Program-made: the position numbers and the translations under genes
Shown: positions 24,486-34,503 of the stretch, piece after piece
Position numbering within the stretch: the first letter of the stretch is position 1
Layout: every line of letters begins with the position of its first letter
Notes under the pieces: generated by a model
Seen by the model: the letters and a program-made list of their open reading frames with translations, nothing else
What the model was told of the DNA's origin: nothing
Databases searched by the model: none
Source of the DNA: Prostheceraeus crozeri
Lineage: Eukaryota; Platyhelminthes; Polycladida; Euryleptidae
Direction of reading: 5' to 3'
Assembly: GCA_907163375.1 (NCBI GenBank)
Contig: CAJQUW010001972.1
Span: 744,001-808,000 of the forward strand
Length of the DNA stretch: 64,000 nt

Positions 24486-24487
<2 letters not shown>

Positions 24488-24536
<49 letters not shown>
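24488..24536. repeat. (TA)n microsatellite
   Basis: Pure TA tract between PLE1 and the mariner-like element. It supplies the TA target of the latter. Confidence 0.95.
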
Positions 24537-24539
<3 letters not shown>

Positions 24540-26349
24540 GGTGATTTTTAATTGACGCAAGATTTAAAATTGTTTTTATTTCTACTTAGTCGACATGAAA
24601 AATGAAGTATTATACATTTCTGAACACCTGAAACTGGGGAATTTATGAATATCAAAGCGGTTAAAGCATATCTATAATCTCCAATTTTTAAGAAATTTTT
24701 ATATTTTATCTTTGAATTTCATTACCATTGAATTACTTCATTTCATTGAACTTCCTTTAATCACAACTATAGAAAAATTATTGATATTAGATATGAATAG
24801 AAAAGGGTAGCAAGTGAAAATCAGACGCATTCTATCATCAATCTGATCACACTTCTATTAATTCATTTTGCCTTTGAGATCTTGATGGTGATAATTTCAT
24901 TGTCATGAACTGTCAATGAAAAGCATTTGCAAAGCGATCAGTAAGCGATGGAGCTATGAAGCCTCGATGAACAGCGTTTACAGAGCTATCAAGTGTGGAA
25001 TAAAGGCTTGCAACACACAGCACTGTTGTCAAATGATCAAGATGTCTCTGTCTACTGAAACGAGAATTGAATTGATATTCCTGTACGCTCAAAATCATGA
25101 AAGTTGCCTTCAAACATTACGTGCATATAAGACCAAACACAAGTTGCATAGATATCCATTCGCTGTCACTACGATTCAACGATTAGTGACTCGTTTCAAA
25201 GCTACCGGTTCTGTAAACGATTCTCCAGAAAAGGACGTAAAAGTTTAAGAGAAGAGCGCGAAGAAGTGGAAAAGACTGTTGCTGAGATAACGAGTGGCCG
25301 CGAAATTCCTTGCTGTTCCACCCGTGAGATTTCGGAAGCGACTGGATTTTCTCAATCTAATGTGTGGATAGTTCTTCGCAAGCAGTTGAGATGGTATTGA
25401 GATGGTATCCCTATCGCACACGTGTCCATCAAGAAATAACGGATGGCGATAAGGTCCATCGACTTGAATTCGCCAACTGGCTGCTTACGAATGAGGACCT
25501 TATCCAACGCATCCTGTGGAGCGACGAGGCAAATTTCACGCTTGATGGCAGCATTAATCGGCACAACTGTGTCATATGGAGCCCTAGCCCAGTCAATGTT
25601 TTGGTTTCGAAAGGGCTTCATCCTGAAAAAGTGACTGTCTGGTGTGGCATATCGTCAACATTCGTTTTGCAACCCTATTTCTTTGACTCCAGTCACTGGA
25701 AACAATTACCTTGGAATGTTGGAGCAGCACATGTTGCCACAACTGGATGAGAAGGGAATCAAAAACTCTACTATCTTCCAGCAAGATGGAGCACCGCCCC
25801 ATTTTCATGGAGACGCGACTCAATTCTTAAAGGCACATTTCCCCAATGATCGAGTCATTGGAAGAGGGCATTCCATAAGATGGCCAGCAAGATCTCCGGA
25901 TTTATCCCCTCTCGATTTTTGGTTTTGGGGGACATTAAAGGGTCGTGTCTTCCACCACAGTCGTCCTTCCACAATGAATCAGCTAATGCACAGAATAGCA
26001 GAAGAATGCAACAATTTTTCTTCAAGTGAAATACAAAGTGCCATTGCAAACCTCCTCCTACGACTGCACCTTGTTGTAGAAAGCGAAGGTGACGTGATTG
26101 AACATTTGTTGTAAAGTTTTCAATGATTTTATGTAATGGAATATAAAAATTTCTTAGTTTTCAATGATTTTATGTAATGGAATATAAAAATTTCTTAAAA
26201 ATTGGAGATTATAGATATGCTTTAACCGCTTTGATATTCATAAATTCCCCAGTTTCAGGTGTTCAGAAATGTATAATACTTCATTTTTCATGTCGACTAA
26301 GTAGAAATAAAAGCAATTTTAAATCTTGCGTCAATTAAAAATCACCCTG
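24537..26349 (+). mobile_element. Mariner-like element 1 with 169-bp inverted repeats
   Basis: The ends are CAGGGTGATTTTTAATTGAC and its inverse, at 24537 and 26349, flanked by TA. The inverted repeats run 24537-24705 and 26181-26349, 169 bp each, and are nearly identical. Total length is 1813 bp. A 41-bp unit starting GTTTTCAATGATTTT is tandemly duplicated at 26116-26156 / 26157-26197, overlapping the inner edge of the right repeat. The transposase inside is broken. Confidence 0.9.
25042..26114 (+). pseudogene. IS630/Tc1/mariner transposase, D-D-D type, two frameshifts
   Basis: ATG 25042 starts MSLSTETRIELIFLYAQ, a DUF4817-like helix-turn-helix ending RLVTRFKATGSV. The frame shifts after about 25220 into GRKSLREEREEVEKTVAE...STREISEATGFS. 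It stops inside an 11-bp direct duplication of TTGAGATGGTA near 25385-25407, which throws the frame again. The catalytic part follows: WSDEANFTLDG (D1), then in a third frame FQQDGAPPHF (D2) and RSPDLSPLDFWFWG (D3). D2 to D3 is 42 residues by my count, close to the DD41D branch and unlike DD34D mariner or DD34E Tc1. The catalytic residues survive, but the frame does not. Confidence 0.85.
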
Positions 26350-26357
26350 TATATATG

Positions 26358-26415
<58 letters not shown>

Positions 26416-26446
26416 TGTATGTGTATGTATGTATATACATATATAT
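26350..26446. repeat. (TA)n(TATG)n compound microsatellite
   Basis: The TA tract passes into TATG/GTAT tetranucleotides and back to TA. It continues the tract interrupted by the mariner-like insertion and abuts PLE2 at 26447. Confidence 0.95.
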
Positions 26447-26537
26447 GAAGGAAAATAACTCCCGTAAGTCGTCAAGGAAAAACTTTGAATCTTGAAAGCC
26501 CGACCGGTTTCACTTGGTCATCCAAGCTTCTCAAGGG
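26447..26537 (-). repeat. PLE2 terminal inverted repeat, sense copy (3' end)
   Basis: 91 bp, identical to the inverse of 29022-29112. It starts GAAGGAAAATAACTCCCGTA on the + strand. It contains the hammerhead-like motif on the minus strand. Confidence 0.95.
26491..26535 (-). ncRNA. Candidate degenerate hammerhead ribozyme in PLE2 terminal repeat
   Basis: On the minus strand an imperfect stem I (CTTGAGAAGCTT with GGGCTTTCAAG) encloses GGATGACCAAGTGAAACCGGTC. GAAA followed by palindromic ACCGGT and UC fits the minimal Penelope-type hammerhead. GGATGA replaces CUGAUGA. CTTGG/CCAAG can also form a simple 5-bp hairpin, which competes with the hammerhead fold. The same motif recurs inverted at 29024-29068. 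Confidence 0.35.
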
Positions 26538-27178
26538 CTAAGGTTTATTATGAATATCATAACTTAATTTAAATGATCATAAAATAAGCTACACATACAT
26601 AGTAAGCGAATTACGCAAATGTCATGGATGAAAATAAGAATTCACAGACATCGTACAGGGGGAAGAGTGCAGGCGGATATCATTGATCAATTTTGATTAA
26701 GTGAAGGTCTAAAAACACTAATGCACCATTTTTCTTTGCTCTCCCTATACGATCGATCACAATTTGGGGGTAACTTCAAAACCGGGATTATGCTGAAAGG
26801 AGGGTCACTTTTTGAGCATGAGGAGATGTGCTTGCTCACAAATAAAGATCGATAGTCCTTGTCCTTAACTTGTTGTCTGTGCACTCGCGTCCTTGATCTT
26901 AAAGGGCTGGTTTCATAAAGAGGTTCTAAACTAGAACCGTTCTAGCGTAAGAACTGGTTCTAATTAGCACCGACGAGAAATTTCAGTTTCATAAACGAGT
27001 TCTTTCCCTCATGGTTCCAGTTGGAACTGGTTCCAATTAGAACTAGAGGTAAATCCAAAGTGACGTTGAGGTGATGTCATGACTTACATTTCAGCTTGGT
27101 TACCACGATGTTACTGGCTTGACGTCAAGTTAATGTATTCGATCTGAATCAACGATTGCAGGAAATTCATTTCTCAAG

Positions 27179-27373
27179 ATGTCACAGCGTAAGCGAGCGG
27201 AAAACTTTAGCAACGTAGAGAAAGAATGCATATTAGATTTTATGGAGAGGAATTCGATAATTGAAAGTAAGGATACCTCGGTGAAGACGCAGAAGCATAA
27301 GAAGGAGAAATTTGAAGAGCTACGAATACTTTTAGATTCTCAATTACGGAACATGGACGTATGGGATTTCTAG
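27179..27373 (+). pseudogene. Harbinger Myb/SANT-like DNA-binding protein, truncated
   Basis: ATG 27179 opens a 64-codon frame, MSQRKRAENFSNVEKECILD, then IIESKDTSVKTQKHKKEKFEEL. The pattern K-R-x-x-N-F-S-x-x-E-K, then IE-x-K-x-T-D/S, then a Lys-rich helix with an aromatic is the Myb/SANT-like domain that accompanies Harbinger transposases and helps bring them to DNA. The third helix is altered and the frame stops at 27373, short of a full protein. It probably ends at the internal deletion. Confidence 0.65.
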
Positions 27374-27401
27374 CACAGCTGAACAGTAATTTGTGACCCG
27401 G

Positions 27402-27857
27402 GAAATTAGCCTTTTCGTAGAAACTAGTCTTCATCTTTCGTATTTCATTAGTAGTACTCGGCATGCGTATATATCGGTTCGATAAACACGCAATCGAGTC
27501 AGATACGTGTTTGACAATCCGGCAGACGCTTGCTTTAGAAAGACCATGTAAATCTCCGATGGAAGTGTAAAAATTGCCGGATGCCAAAAATCGAAGAAAT
27601 GCAAACACCTGTTCCTCGGGAGTTATTGCGTGGTTCCGACGAGTTTGTCTTTGAAGTTGAGGGCGAATTTCTTCAATAAGGAGATGTGCTGTTGATTTGG
27701 ATAGTCTATATCTGATGGTAAATTCTGTTTCACCGTAAATATCGAAAGGATTACTTCTATCTCTGAATACCCTCTCACGGCGAAGGCTTCTAATCATTAA
27801 AACATACCCAGCCATTACTTTGCTGCGATTGTGCATTCGAGAGAAGTGGCGATTCAA
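27402..27857 (-). pseudogene. HARBI1-like Harbinger transposase, N-terminal half
   Basis: From ATG 27857 the frame reads RRERVFRDRSNPFDIYGETE, RYRLSKSTAHLLIEEI, EEQVFAFLRFLASGNFYTSI and then LHGLSKASVCRIV (helix-turn-helix) and YIRMPSTTNEI...FYEKANFPG. This is the N-terminal half of HARBI1/PIF transposases. Normally FPG is followed at once by the first catalytic region (GxIDGTH). Here similarity stops at FPG and the frame runs on into sequence antisense to the Myb gene, marking the deletion breakpoint. All three catalytic acidic residues are lost. Confidence 0.8.
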
Positions 27858-29021
27858 TTGAAGTTAGAACCACGTTCGATTAGTTCTAGAATGAGGTTCT
27901 TATTTCATTCAATTGGAACCGGTGTTAAGAAAATATTTCTTCATGAAACTGGAATGGTTCTAAAGTTAGAACCAGTTCTTCGTAGAACCGCGTTATGAAA
28001 CGCGCAACGTTCCAATTTTATGAAGTTTTGACTTTTAACACCGGTTCTAGGCTTATGACGCTTTTATGAAACCGGCCCAAAGTGTCTCCCGTTTGCCCCA
28101 CATAAAGAGCGCAGCAACCTCTGCATTGCAGCACGTAGATCAAATCTTTCGAGTTGCAATCCATGTTATGTTTTATTAAAAAAGTGCTCTCTTTGTTGTT
28201 GCGTTTATAGTTGAACATTGTCCCTGTTATAATGGATCTGCAGCATTGGCATCGGGAATCTCCGCACTTTGTTACACCAATGATTGTTATACGATTGTTT
28301 TTTGATAATATGCGCAATAGAGACGGGGGTTGCCGATAGAATATTCTTGTTCTATATGATTCGAATGTATCAGTGAGCCTCAAACTTGAAAAGGATGGAG
28401 TTATCACATTATTATAGAAATCAGGATTATTGGGATTGTATGTTTGAATATAAGGTATTATCCTCGATTCATTGTCCTTATATCCAGGTGATGCTGTAGT
28501 GGATTTTGCTTTTGTAACTGCATCATTTATTAATTTATCCGGATAGTCTGATTTCTTGAGTCTTTTCTTCATGTCTTTAAATCTGATCTCTTTAATAGTT
28601 TGATCTGAAACAATTTTGTTGAAACGATTGGCTAGAGCGTAAGGAATATTCCGTGTTACGTGTCTTGGATGGCATGAATGGAAAGAGACATATGCGTGAC
28701 TGTCAGTAGGTTTGGAGTAAATGTCAGTTTTAATCTTGTTATCGTCACGGTAAATCAAAACATCCAAAAAAGTTCATTTTTTCTTGTCCAATTTCAATTG
28801 TAAATTTGATTTTATTATTCAGTCGATTGAGATAGGAATGGAAATCCTTTACGTCTCCAAAGTTATCATTCCAAATGATGAAGACATCATCCAAATATCT
28901 TAACCACGAAGAGCAAAAAATTTGGAAAAAAGTAGGAGAAAGAACTTGTTCTGCATGGGAATACATATTTTCCTCCAGGAAACCCATAACCAATGTCGCG
29001 TAGGTTGGCGCAACCTTTGTT

Positions 29022-29112
29022 CCCTTGAGAAGCTTGGATGACCAAGTGAAACCGGTCGGGCTTTCAAGATTCAAAGTTTTTCCTTGACGACTTACGGGAG
29101 TTATTTTCCTTC
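29022..29112 (+). repeat. PLE2 terminal inverted repeat, inverted copy (5' end)
   Basis: Perfect inverse of 26447-26537. It joins the truncated RT and carries a second copy of the hammerhead-like motif (29024-29068, + strand). Confidence 0.95.
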
Positions 29113-29146
29113 TTATTTTGATACATTTCTGATAATTCTTTTATAC

Positions 29147-29148
<2 letters not shown>

Positions 29149-29180
<32 letters not shown>
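29149..29180. repeat. (TA)n microsatellite
   Basis: TA tract about 35 bp beyond the end of PLE2, closing the nest. Confidence 0.9.
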
Positions 29181-29182
<2 letters not shown>

Positions 29183-32100
29183 CCGCCATTTCATTAAACG
29201 TTCGGCCTACTAGAGGGAGGTGTCTTTTTGCTTTTTCGCCTCACGAATGAAATTCATCTAAACATCAACAAATAATCTTTCGAAAACTGGGAATAAGACA
29301 TCAATTCTTAAATTTAATAGTTTGCATTTGTACCTGTAATTTCGAATGTCATCATTTATTTCTAAAACCAACAGAAATCAAAATCTATCTATCTATCAAT
29401 ATACAAATATCAAATGTTTGAGATATTAAATATTTGTTTATACAAACATCAAATACAAATATCAAAATCTATCAACGAACTCTATCTTTTATGGAACTCT
29501 GGGATCCCGACTACACATCCTCGAATTGGAGCGCAGTTGGAACGAAATCCATCCGGATAATCAATCCAAATAACTATTATTACATTTATGCTGTACTTGA
29601 AAGAAAGGCAGGATAAGGTAATGAGCTCGCTATCATGTCAATCAATATGTCAACCGCAAATTGATTTAACACTTGCTATCGCGTTGATTTTTTGCCTATT
29701 ATCATAATTGACGCAAATCAGCAAGTAGTGTAAGCTACTGTTTCAGAACAATTCAATCTAAGCACTTATTATATTTCATTAATTGTTAGAGGTGAAGCTA
29801 GGCTGATAAGGTTACCGATTTTGACCTGTTTGTAGCCATCTCTGTTTTTACGAACATTTCCAGTAGAAGTTACATACATGTTCTGCTGAGCAGCATACTG
29901 CAAAGTCACTTAACTTTTAAGTTTAATTTTAATTCAATTGAAACTGGCCTTGCTTTCATGATCATGAAAATAGCAAGTACAAAGCGTCAAATCTTGCGCT
30001 CTAGCGCTGGCGCACATGTTTTTGAGAGGATAATCAAATCGGGTACAACACATTCTTCAAATAGAAGGTTAGGAAAGGTTTCTATGACTTCCCTCCGTTG
30101 TATTTATATCGATTGCGCAGAAGAGGCCGTTGGGGTGGTGGATGAGACGAATATTCCGTGCAAATATTACCAACTGTAAATACCAGTGCGCAACCCATGA
30201 CAACCCAGTACGCAACTTACTCAGGAAGAAGGGGTTCGACCGTGGAAGTTCACCACGATTCAAGTGTTGCAGACAGATAGGACATTGAAGACTTGAATTC
30301 TGTCGGGCTACTCCTCAACAACGACACTTAGGTGTAAGTGGTTTGAAGGCATTTAGGTGTAAATAGTAACTAAGTTCAGTTCTTAAATAGCAATCGTCCG
30401 AATCAACGTGAACAGGAGTTGTAAAAATTAATTGCAATAAATTTTGGGCTAGCAATCAATTAATCTTAGTTGCAACAGGAGGTAATCAATTACCGGTAAT
30501 TGCAATTATTTGATGGAACCAATCAATTCAGTTTGAATCTTGTAAAACAACTTTTTCAAAATCAAGAAGGGTGACTTTATAAATGCGGAAACTAATACTC
30601 AACTTCAAAAAATGCTACTTCTTTTCTCTCAGAAAGTGAGAGCGGGAGAATATAAGAAGAGCAAACTGGGGCTGGTCGGGAAGATTAGACCGGGATGTCT
30701 GATCACACAACGTAACTTTTCACTTAGTAGTCGCAGTCATGGCCATCGTCCAGCTCTCCAGATAGGTCTGCCACATAGAAATAAATTATTTGCAATTAGC
30801 AAGCTAGTGAAATTTCGACGGGCATTCTTTAGATATCACTGTAAACACACCACTGGCAAGTCGTCTCAGTTAGTGCGCTGCAATAATTAATAAATGCTGC
30901 TTTTTGGCCCTCCCTATTTATTCGCTTTGTTGGTGACCCTTTGTATAGTATCCAAATTAAGGAAAACGACAATTATTGCCCGGCGCTTCGTCCGTTCTCT
31001 ATTGGAGCGTACACTATTTAATTTCTAACCCAATGAAGCCGTCGTCAACAAGCATATCTACATGTAAGTGAAAACGCGTGTGACTTTTGTCTCAACATTC
31101 TGCGCATTGCACGAAGCTTGACATTCATTCTATAGGCTTTATTGCTATCAGTTTCTATTGTCTGCGCAGTGTTATCATATTGTAAGTATATTAGGCAGAG
31201 TATTAGGCAGCAACTCATTATTAACTAAATCCCCAATGTGCATGTAGTTTCTATTTTATTAAATGAACTCGAGTTGAGACCCATTTGCAAATGAGAGATA
31301 GGCGAATTTTCTGCGTGTTTTAAAGAAATTACAATAGAATCGGCTGATCACGATAGCAATACAAATCCTCCGCAATATGTTTGTTAAATTGGCCATTCGA
31401 TGGACTGATTTTAGTATTAATTTGATATTCAGCCATATTAACAAGAGAATTTTCTTAAGCGTGGTCATATCACAAACTGTATCTGCCACTGAAAGAGCAA
31501 ATTGTCATAATCAAAGACAATGATCATAATTAACTTTGATAAATGGAAATGGGTCCACAATACTATTAAGATTCAATGAAACATAATTTTGTGAATCATA
31601 AAATCATGCCGATGAAAATCAAATAAAAACTTGAAATTTCGGCCAAGAAACAGAATAGGATCTCAACTTATCCATGAAGACTTCAATTACAATAAGGTAA
31701 CATGCATGAAATTTCCTTGATAATCAGCTTAATGACCGCTTAATTAAGACACCTGCTAGTATATTTTTATTCCTTTTGATGTCCAGCAAGTTTCATACTA
31801 CTTATATATCGAGGTACTAAATCGCTGATATATAAACACAGGAATAATTTGCAAAAGTTTAGTTTCTTAAAAATTGAACTTATATATTTTTTCGGACAAC
31901 GAATAAACCGGATCTTTTGCTGTAAAAATTTTCATATAAATTAAATGATAAAAATACTCATCGAACTCGCAACTGCATGCATCGTTTTATTAGGGCACGC
32001 AGGTCACAGAAACAAGAAAATATTTAAACAGGTTACGAAGAAAATATTTAACTCATGATGTTCTCATGATGCTTTGATCGCGTTCATGAGAAAATCATGC

Positions 32101-32896
32101 GCATTTATGAGGTCTTCGTGAAAATTAGCTTATAAGTAGTAAGTTATGCATGCTAGCCGCGAAAGGAAATAACCATAAGAAAGCTTATTCAATCGATCAA
32201 GATCTTCAAGGTTAGTCTATAAAAGATAAAAATAAAAATATATAGGATGTATCATGGCGATGTGCAGCAGCATTTTCGAAATTATGCATATATAATTTGA
32301 CTTTGCAATTATCATTACTATGCAAGATGTTGAAAATAGACATATATACAATCACAGTTATACATAAATAGCGGATCTATGTTTGCGAATACTGAAATAG
32401 CGTTGTGGACATGGCATGGCAATGCAATGGGGAAAAAGTGGCTATGCCAAGAAAGCTTCAATAACTAAATGCGAGAAAAATAAATGCAGAAGTATGAAAA
32501 AGCAGCTGTTAATTAATTAATGAGATTTTCATGAGAAAGCTCATGAAATTTGATGAGATATTTCATGCGAAAACGTTCCAAATTCGCATTAAATTTCATG
32601 AGATATATATGAGTACAAATCTCATAAAAAATCATCAGGAATTTTCGTGAGGGTTTGTACACTTCGGTCAATGTTCTACCAACTGGGTTATTAACACGTA
32701 GAAAAGCACGTTTGAAAAGCACTTCAACATTTGAAGCTTTAACGTTATTATAGGACTCCAACTCCGGCAGTAGGCCTAATTGGAAACAGAAAAATCAAAA
32801 CAGAGAAACTCAAATAAAATCAGTGAATCAGAGAGAATGATGTGCTTACTAGACCCACGCATATAAAGTGACAGTATATAGAATGCAAAATCACTT
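29181..32896. other. Long stretch with no gene recognised
   Basis: Open frames up to 92 codons (30612-30890) match nothing I know. AATTGCAATTA-type words are dense at about 30420-30530 and may be one end of an old transposon. A single GGACTCCAACTCCGG half-unit of the GGAGTCC family lies at about 32754. Confidence 0.4.
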
Positions 32897-32900
32897 TTAA

Positions 32901-34499
32901 CCCTTTAAGCCCGGCTACGCATTTATATGCAGATCTCTATTCCGGATATTCTCAGTAAAAAAGATAATTTTTACTACCATAACACTTATCAGCGAAAAGC
33001 AAGGAACATTTCATCTATCCAAAGATCCTATTTTAGGTATAAAAATAGAAGCCACGTGTTTCGCTGTTAGATAGTTGCACGGTAGTTGAAAAACGCTGAG
33101 GGCAGAGGTATCTTGATGTACTGACCCCTGTTCTTGGAGCAAGATGATGGTGCCTCAATCCACCGAACAAGGGAAGTACTCGAGGAAGTTGATCGACTTG
33201 TTGATGATCGAATTCCTATCGACATTCACTCCGCGAAGTTTGATGACTCCTGGCCTATTGAAAATGTTTGGGGAATCATCAAAGAGAGATCGTCTCACCG
33301 AGAATTTAATGATTTGACGTCATGCATTGAAAGCAGAAATTCAAAGCATTTGGTGAGTCGACGGACATGTCGATCCCTTATTTCAAGCATCCCGAAAAGA
33401 TGCAGAAAAATTGTAGCGAAAAATGGAGGTCGCATTAATCGTGATGACTATTGGGAGAACGCTTGATTTACTTTCTTTGACTCAACATGCCCCTATTTTT
33501 ATAATTTTATATAAATAGCACTTTTTTGGCTGCGTTCACTTTTTAATAGATGATGGTACAAGTCACTGAAATAGATTTTGGAGCTGTAATGACTGTCATC
33601 AGATATCTATACAGTCGACATATCTATGAACTTCTAATAGTCACTAAAATGATGTCCACCCTCTGGGGTTCAAAATGATGCATCGCAATTAAAAATTGGC
33701 TAGATTTTCACTGATCTAGAGCACTTTAAAAATAGGGCCATTTAATTTGACTTTAATTTTAATTGCCTGCACCACTTGCAAGGCTTTGCAGACACGGTGT
33801 CGTGACTGTAGGCATCTTCCTACGAGAGTGCTGAATAGGTGGTCGTCGTGGATTTCGTGGCTGACCAAGGTGAAGAAGATGATCAACCAGAGAAAGTTGG
33901 CATTCAGCCAAATTCTTATTACGCATGGTGACTGGCATGCATTTCTTTGCTAGAATGAAACCATTTGCAACACCCGAGCGTTGTAACAAGTGCAAGCCCA
34001 TATTTTTCACTCAGACAAAAGTCTTTCTGTGGATCTTTAACGCTGCTAAACATTTGCGTTATCAGTGCCATTCATGCTGGTCATGTTACATTTCTCAATT
34101 TTCAATCATTGTAGACTTCTGATTGTCCATTGGCACTCTGTCCTTTGAAGCCTTGGATATATCTTCATCTGTGCTGTCGTCAACTGAACCTTTTGACAGG
34201 TGCATCTGTTCGTCGTATGGTCGGCTAGCCATGATAACAGTGAATGATATGTTTGCGCCAACCAATGACATGTCTTCGCTTACTGTTCCCATAAATCAAT
34301 GAAGTCAGCTACGAATAGTAATCATACAAAGCAAAAGTACACGCGCACTGACTCATTTTACCATGCCGGCTATCAAAGAAAGGCAGCTATTTATTTCGGC
34401 ACCCACCTAAAACATATTCCAAATCACTTAGTAATGACGAGCGCGCTCGTCCGCCGGACCCCCTGTAACGAGCATCGCTCGTCTGGCAGGCTTAAAGGG
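32901..34499. mobile_element. Deleted piggyBac-type element, 1599 bp
   Basis: The ends CCCTTTAAGCC and GGCTTAAAGGG are inverted and flanked exactly by TTAA (32897-32900 and 34500-34503), the piggyBac target site. The minus strand keeps possible transposase scraps: an acidic N-terminus MASRPYDEQMHLSK...DDSTDED (from about 34230) and a C-terminal stretch LAECQLSLVDHLL...RNPRRPPIQHSRRK (about 33915-33800). The catalytic middle is absent. A Tc1 transposase fossil lies inside (33134-33466). Confidence 0.7.
33134..33466 (+). pseudogene. Tc1-like transposase C-terminal fossil inside piggyBac element
   Basis: The 110-codon frame reads EQDDGASIHR (second catalytic Asp region), then WPIENVWGIIKERSS (normally SPDLNPIENVWG, with the third acidic residue as Glu), then SIPKRCRKIVAKNGGRINRD, the usual Tc1 C-terminus. 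The SPDLNP motif is destroyed (SAKFDDSWPIEN), so it is a fossil. The first Asp and DNA-binding domain are missing. Its placement implies either insertion into the piggyBac element followed by loss of ends, or capture. Confidence 0.7.
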
Positions 34500-34503
34500 T
34501 TAA

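Larger units (their letters stand above)
22515..24487 (-). mobile_element. Penelope-like element 1 (Neptune-like), decayed
   Basis: A Penelope-like retroelement on the minus strand, lying between two (TA)n tracts that set its limits. It encodes an RT and a C-terminal GIY-YIG endonuclease. The 3' untranslated region (22515-22702) contains a hammerhead-ribozyme-like motif. I found no inverted partner at the 5' (high-coordinate) end. The 5' end of the ORF appears incomplete. Confidence 0.8.
26904..28078. mobile_element. Internally deleted PIF/Harbinger-type element inserted in PLE2
   Basis: The ends are GGGCTGGTTTCATAAA and the inverse of GGGCCGGTTTCATAAA (16 bp, one mismatch). They are flanked by AAA on both sides (26901-26903, 28079-28081), a 3-bp duplication. 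Harbinger normally duplicates TWA, so AAA is a variant. It contains the two genes typical of this superfamily in convergent orientation, a Myb/SANT-like gene (+) and a HARBI1-like transposase (-), both truncated where an internal deletion joins them. Several GGTTCTA/TAGAACC words crowd both ends. Confidence 0.85.
26687..29074 (-). pseudogene. Penelope-like RT / GIY-YIG endonuclease (PLE2), interrupted
   Basis: It begins inside the RT at KGTKVAPTYATLVMGFLEE and WLRYLDDVFIIW (catalytic YLDD; 29074-28745), so the first RT motifs are missing. A frameshift at about 28760 leads to a 249-codon frame: KPTDSHAYVSFHSCHPRHV, CQCCRSIITG, DLIYVLQCRGCCALYVGQTG. The Harbinger insertion then cuts the GIY-YIG domain. 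The remainder is at 26903-26687 (RVHRQQVKDKDYRSLFVSKH, then SCSKSD). Removing the insertion and one AAA joins GDTL directly to RSRTRVHRQQ in frame, as the family expects. The protein ends near 26687 with no catalytic half intact. Confidence 0.85.
26447..29112 (-). mobile_element. Penelope-like element 2, 5'-truncated, with 91-bp inverted ends, split by Harbinger
   Basis: The two ends, 26447-26537 and 29022-29112, are perfect inverted repeats of 91 bp. The sense copy is at the 3' end and an inverted copy sits at the truncated 5' end, a layout known for Penelope-like elements. Between them lie RT motif 4-5 onward and the GIY-YIG domain, interrupted by a Harbinger-type element (26904-28078). It sits between two (TA)n tracts like PLE1, but its sequence is clearly a different family. 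Confidence 0.9.

Noticed and set aside
24913-25113. Minus-strand ORF opposite the mariner-like transposase
   Set aside because: Shadow of the transposase reading frame.
26385-26446. CRISPR-like regular repeat array
   Set aside because: It is a TATG/TA microsatellite with no spacers, and the sequence is eukaryotic.
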